A stretch of DNA of 9,184 nucleotides from Candidatus Methylomirabilis sp. (lineage in GTDB: Bacteria; DYJV01), in the NCBI GenBank assembly GCA_020722945.1, contig DYJV01000078.1, positions 1 to 9,184 on the forward strand, given 5' to 3'. Position 1 is the first letter of the stretch; each line of letters begins with the position of its first letter. This document shows positions 6,530 through 9,184 of this stretch, one piece after another. The notes beneath the pieces are model-generated. The model made no database searches. It was not told where the DNA came from and worked only from the letters and a program-made list of their open reading frames with translations. The position numbers and the translations under genes are program-made.

Positions 6530-6775
6530 GTTTAGTCTATAAAGTTCATAAAGTTGAAAGTTTGTAAAGTTGAAAGCGTATGTCGTTCATAATTAAAAAC
6601 TTAAGAAAATGTAAATTTTGAATTAAAACCATTATTTTTTCCAAAGGTCTGTCCGTAGGACTCTACAAGGGAGTTCTTTTCCAAAGGTTCAACGAACTCC
6701 CTTGGAGAATCCTTCGGATGAACCATCGGAGAATGCCTTTGGCACCACTTTATGAACTTTATAGACTAAACTCAT
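6530..6775. repeat. Nested inverted-repeat element (MITE- or REP-like) between convergent genes
   Basis: Perfect 25-bp outer inverted arms lie at 6530-6554 and 6747-6771; the right arm extends to 6775 as a 29-bp match to 56-84. The left side continues to about 6571 with periodic AAAGTT units that also match the copy at 39-55. Inside are a second inverted pair, CCAAAGG (6641-6647) and CCTTTGG (6736-6742), and a central hairpin. The AT-rich stretch 6572-6640 has no reading frame I can support. No transposase or other protein is encoded, so if this is mobile it is non-autonomous. It occupies most of the 296-bp gap between terC and the kinase. Confidence 0.75.
6651..6719. repeat. Imperfect GC-richer hairpin forming the core of the repeat element
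   Basis: CAAGGGAGTTC (6666-6676) pairs perfectly with GAACTCCCTTG (6694-6704) around a 17-base loop. The stem continues outward imperfectly, 6651-6664 against 6706-6719, with TCT/AGA, AGGA/TCCT and TCCG/CGGA blocks broken by single mismatches. By hand count about 52 of 105 bases in 6641-6745 are G or C, against a strongly AT-rich surround. TTTTCCAAAGGT occurs twice with a 40-base period (6637 and 6677), and GGAGAAT twice (6704 and 6728). Neither strand has a T-run after the stem, so it does not look like an ordinary terminator. Confidence 0.7.
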
Positions 6776-6813
6776 TGATAATTAATCATTAAAATTGACA
6801 ATTAATAATTTTT
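6774..6813. repeat. Two imperfect 20-bp AT-rich tandem units
   Basis: Positions 6774-6793 and 6794-6813 share 15 of 20 bases, both following the pattern ATTGAnAATTAATnATT. They fill the space between the right arm of the inverted-repeat element and the kinase stop codon. Low complexity makes chance similarity possible. Confidence 0.4.
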
Positions 6814-6838
6814 TTATGAAACTTTCAGATTGTCAATT
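6793..6838 (-). terminator. Possible weak terminator overlapping the kinase stop codon
   Basis: AATTGACAAT (6793-6802) and ATTGTCAATT (6829-6838) form a perfect 10-bp inverted repeat with a 26-base interval that contains the kinase stop codon (6814-6816). Read on the minus strand, the distal arm ends ATTGTCAATTTT, giving a short T-run. The stem is AT-rich and the loop long, so termination would be inefficient; the palindrome is real but its role is a guess. Confidence 0.35.
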
Positions 6839-9105
6839 ATTTTCAGTAGTAATTGATCTTTTTTAAACGGTTTTATTAAGACATCGTTGCATCCGGCGGA
6901 TAGTGCTTTTTCTTTGTCTTCGGTTTGGGAAAGTGCTGTTTGTGCAATAATGGGTATATTCGGATTGGTTTGCCTGATAATTTTTGTTGCTTCAATGCCA
7001 TCCATTACAGGCATTTGTAAATCCATTAAAACAACATTGATGTAGGGCGTTTTCTTTAAAATATCTATTGCTTCTTTGCCATTTGATGCTTCCACAACAT
7101 TAAAATTATATTGTTGTAAAATTTTGCTGATAAGTATTTTGTTTTCGATATTATCTTCTACGATAAGTACTGTAAATTTATCATTTTTAAAGTTTTCTGA
7201 ATAACTTTTTTGATACGGTTCTTCTTTTTGCTCTTTTTCTTCTTCGTTTACAATAGGAAAAGACACATAAAATGTTGATCCTTTTCCTACTTCAGATTCC
7301 AACCATACTTTCCCGTTTAATAGAGAAACAATATCTTTGACAAGTGATAATCCTAAACCGATGCCTTCGTACCGGCGGGAGAGGGTTTCTTCAACTTGAC
7401 GAAACCGTTCAAAGATGATTGCTTGTTTGTCTTTTGGAATACCAATACCGGTATCTTTGACAGTAATAATCAATTGGTTATTGCTAACATTATAAAATAC
7501 TTCTATTTTTCCATCGTTGGTATATTTGATGGCGTTGTTTACCAAATTAATTATAATTTGTGTAAATCGTTTTTTATCCGTATTTAAAACAATGTTTTTG
7601 ATTTCTTCATAAGGATGGATAACTAATTCTAAGTGTTCTTTTTGGAATGCCACTAATTGTTGTTTCAACATCGGAATAAGTGGTTCTACAATTTCGCAAA
7701 CTTTTATTCTCTCTAAAGTATAGGTTAGTTGATGTAGGCTAAGTTGTGAGACATCAACCAAATCATTGATAATGGACAATAAATGATTGGCACTATCGTC
7801 AATGTATCTTAAATACTCTTTTTGTTCTTGTATTAAATTGTTATTATCTTTTAGCATTTCACCGAATCCGATAATGGCATTTAAAGGGGTTCTGAGTTCA
7901 TGACTTATATTGGCAAGAAAAATATCTTTTAGTCTGTCGCTTTCTTCTGCCTTTTCCTTTGCTTCTAAAATGCCTTTTTCATACTGCTTTTCTTTAGAAA
8001 TATCTTCTATAATTGCTAAAATATTTGTTACTTCGTTGTTGCTATTCAAAATAGGACTAAGATAAAGACGATAATAAAGTGTTTTTCCCCATTTTGAGGT
8101 ATAATTATTTTCAAAACGAATTTTTTCTTTAGAGTCAATACATTTTTGAAATTGTTCTGATACGCCGGCTGCTTTTAATGGCGGAAATGTTAACATATTT
8201 ATACTTTTAGTGGCTTCAATTGAGGGGGATCCCAAAAAGTTAATCATTGCTGTATTTATCGTTAATATATTACCATTTGTATCTATAATAATAATTCCAA
8301 GTGGTGCATTTTTTATTAATTCTTGGTATTTGATTTCAGTATCTTTAAAGTTTATTTCTATTGTTTTCTGATTTGTAATATCTTCTTTAATAGCAAAATA
8401 CGATTTTATTTTGCTTTGCTCATCAAATATGGGTGTAATGGTTGCCTTTTCCCAATAAAGTTCACCGTTTTTCTTTTTATTTTGAAATTCACCATTCCAT
8501 GTTTTGCCTTTGGTTAAAATAGACCACATGTTTTCATAAAATTTTCTTGAATGATAGCCGGATTGTAATATTTTTGGATTTTGTCCTATGACTTCATCTG
8601 GAGTGTAGTCGGTAAGGACACAAAATTGTTTATTTACATAAATAATGTTAGCATCAGCATCTGTAATGACAATAGATTCATGGCTTTGGTCTAAGGTGGT
8701 GCTAAGTAGTTGCTCTCTTTGGTTATATTGTTTGTCTTGAGTTAAATCTTTAATCGTAACGACTCTGAATATTTTTCCATAATGGTTAACCATTTTTGGT
8801 TTTAGCAGTGCCGGAAATTGGGATTTATCTTTTCGTATTGCCCATATTTCATAAGGGGTTTCTGATTTTGATTCCATGTTTTTTTTTGTCATTGCCAAAA
8901 AATCAGGATGAACGAAATCTAAGGGGGACCTTTTTATTATTTCTTCTTCGGTATATCCTGAGTAATCAAGAAATTTGTTGTTTACAAAAATGATTGTATT
9001 ATTTTCTGTTATTATGGCCGCTTCATCAATGTGTTCCAGTATGGCATTGAAAAGATTTTTAGCTAATTCGTTTTGTTCTTTAGACTCAAAAATATTAAAA
9101 TTCAT
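6814..9105 (-). CDS. Hybrid histidine kinase: three PAS domains, HisKA, HATPase_c, receiver
   Basis: A 763-residue cytosolic sensor kinase with no transmembrane segment or signal peptide. PAS1 spans about residues 17-125. PAS2 spans about 133-248 and has the NPKILQSG...WNGEFQNKKKNGELYW signature of common PAS/PAC pairs. PAS3 spans about 255-372. A coiled-coil signalling helix (about 372-397) leads to HisKA with H402 in SHELRTP, the predicted phosphorylation site. HATPase_c follows, with the N box around N520-N524, DTGIGIP (551-557), GIGLGLSL (581-588) and GKGSTFYVSFP (607-617). A Glu-rich linker (about 618-642) joins a C-terminal receiver with E650/D651, phospho-acceptor D695 (VLMDLQMP), T723 and K745. 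There is no output or HPt domain, so the signal must pass to a separate protein. The ligand is unknown. No partner regulator is adjacent; the gene stands alone, convergent with terC. ATG 9105 precedes PAS1 sensibly. Confidence 0.94.
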   Translation of the reverse strand: MNFNIFESKEQNELAKNLFNAILEHIDEAAIITENNTIIFVNNKFLDYSGYTEEEIIKRSPLDFVHPDFLAMTKKNMESKSETPYEIWAIRKDKSQFPALLKPKMVNHYGKIFRVVTIKDLTQDKQYNQREQLLSTTLDQSHESIVITDADANIIYVNKQFCVLTDYTPDEVIGQNPKILQSGYHSRKFYENMWSILTKGKTWNGEFQNKKKNGELYWEKATITPIFDEQSKIKSYFAIKEDITNQKTIEINFKDTEIKYQELIKNAPLGIIIIDTNGNILTINTAMINFLGSPSIEATKSINMLTFPPLKAAGVSEQFQKCIDSKEKIRFENNYTSKWGKTLYYRLYLSPILNSNNEVTNILAIIEDISKEKQYEKGILEAKEKAEESDRLKDIFLANISHELRTPLNAIIGFGEMLKDNNNLIQEQKEYLRYIDDSANHLLSIINDLVDVSQLSLHQLTYTLERIKVCEIVEPLIPMLKQQLVAFQKEHLELVIHPYEEIKNIVLNTDKKRFTQIIINLVNNAIKYTNDGKIEVFYNVSNNQLIITVKDTGIGIPKDKQAIIFERFRQVEETLSRRYEGIGLGLSLVKDIVSLLNGKVWLESEVGKGSTFYVSFPIVNEEEKEQKEEPYQKSYSENFKNDKFTVLIVEDNIENKILISKILQQYNFNVVEASNGKEAIDILKKTPYINVVLMDLQMPVMDGIEATKIIRQTNPNIPIIAQTALSQTEDKEKALSAGCNDVLIKPFKKDQLLLKIIDNLKVS

Positions 9106-9184
9106 ATCTTATTTTCTTTTTGTATTTTGAACGGAAGTTCACCAAATTTTCTCAAAAAAAACACACCTATCCATTTGACTCACA

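Noticed and set aside
6651-6719. The large hairpin as a bidirectional intrinsic terminator for terC and the kinase
   Set aside because: No T-run follows the stem on either strand; the run of T at 6635-6640 precedes it on the plus strand. Some contribution to termination is not excluded.
6530-6771. A CRISPR array or insertion sequence in the terC/kinase gap
   Set aside because: The repeats are inverted and nested rather than regularly spaced with unique spacers, and there is no transposase reading frame.
7396-8993. Three short plus-strand reading frames inside the histidine kinase gene, and one minus-strand frame at 6061-6258 inside terC
   Set aside because: They are out-of-frame shadows of intact conserved domains, with no independent evidence.
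9106-9184. A promoter and operator for the kinase: minus-strand AAAATTTG at 9143-9150 and the small palindrome TGAAC-GGAA-GTTCA at 9128-9141
   Set aside because: The box misses the first consensus base, no -33 element is apparent, and 5-bp arms are too short to separate from chance.

Overview
The window looks like a chromosomal segment from a member of the phylum Bacteroidota. The DNA is AT-rich (roughly one third G+C by eye). Exact matches to the Bacteroidota -7 promoter box TAnnTTTG sit upstream of three genes, and Shine-Dalgarno sequences are absent or weak. The rhomboid protease has the C-terminal tail typical of Bacteroidota homologues. I cannot assign a genus from the sequence.

Layout. 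Positions 83-3339 (+) hold three closely packed membrane-related genes: a rhomboid intramembrane protease, a membrane-anchored endonuclease/exonuclease/phosphatase (EEP) family enzyme that probably starts at TTG one base after the rhomboid stop, and a MacB/FtsX-type ABC transporter permease with no ATPase in view. Positions 3406-5380 (+) hold a carbamate kinase and ornithine carbamoyltransferase pair behind a clear -7 box. This is the ATP-yielding half of arginine/citrulline breakdown; arginine deiminase is not in the window. Positions 5465-6517 (+) hold a TerC/Alx-family metal-transport membrane protein with its own -7 box and a perfect 8-bp hairpin in its short leader. Positions 6814-9105 (-), convergent with terC, hold a soluble hybrid histidine kinase (three PAS domains, HisKA, HATPase_c, receiver).

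The 296-bp space between the convergent terC-family and kinase genes is the least ordinary part. It is filled by a nested inverted-repeat structure: 25-bp perfect outer arms (6530-6554 / 6747-6771) around a GC-richer, imperfectly palindromic core (6641-6742). A further copy of the arm lies at 39-84, directly against the rhomboid start codon. This suggests a dispersed, non-coding, MITE- or REP-like repeat family in this genome.

The genes themselves belong to well-known families, and I see no strong sign of an undescribed multi-gene system. The points most worth a second look are the repeat element, the terC leader (hairpin plus an overlapping 11-codon reading frame), and the separation of the carbamate kinase/OTC pair from any visible deiminase. 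I see no RNA genes, CRISPR array, transposase gene or prophage gene.
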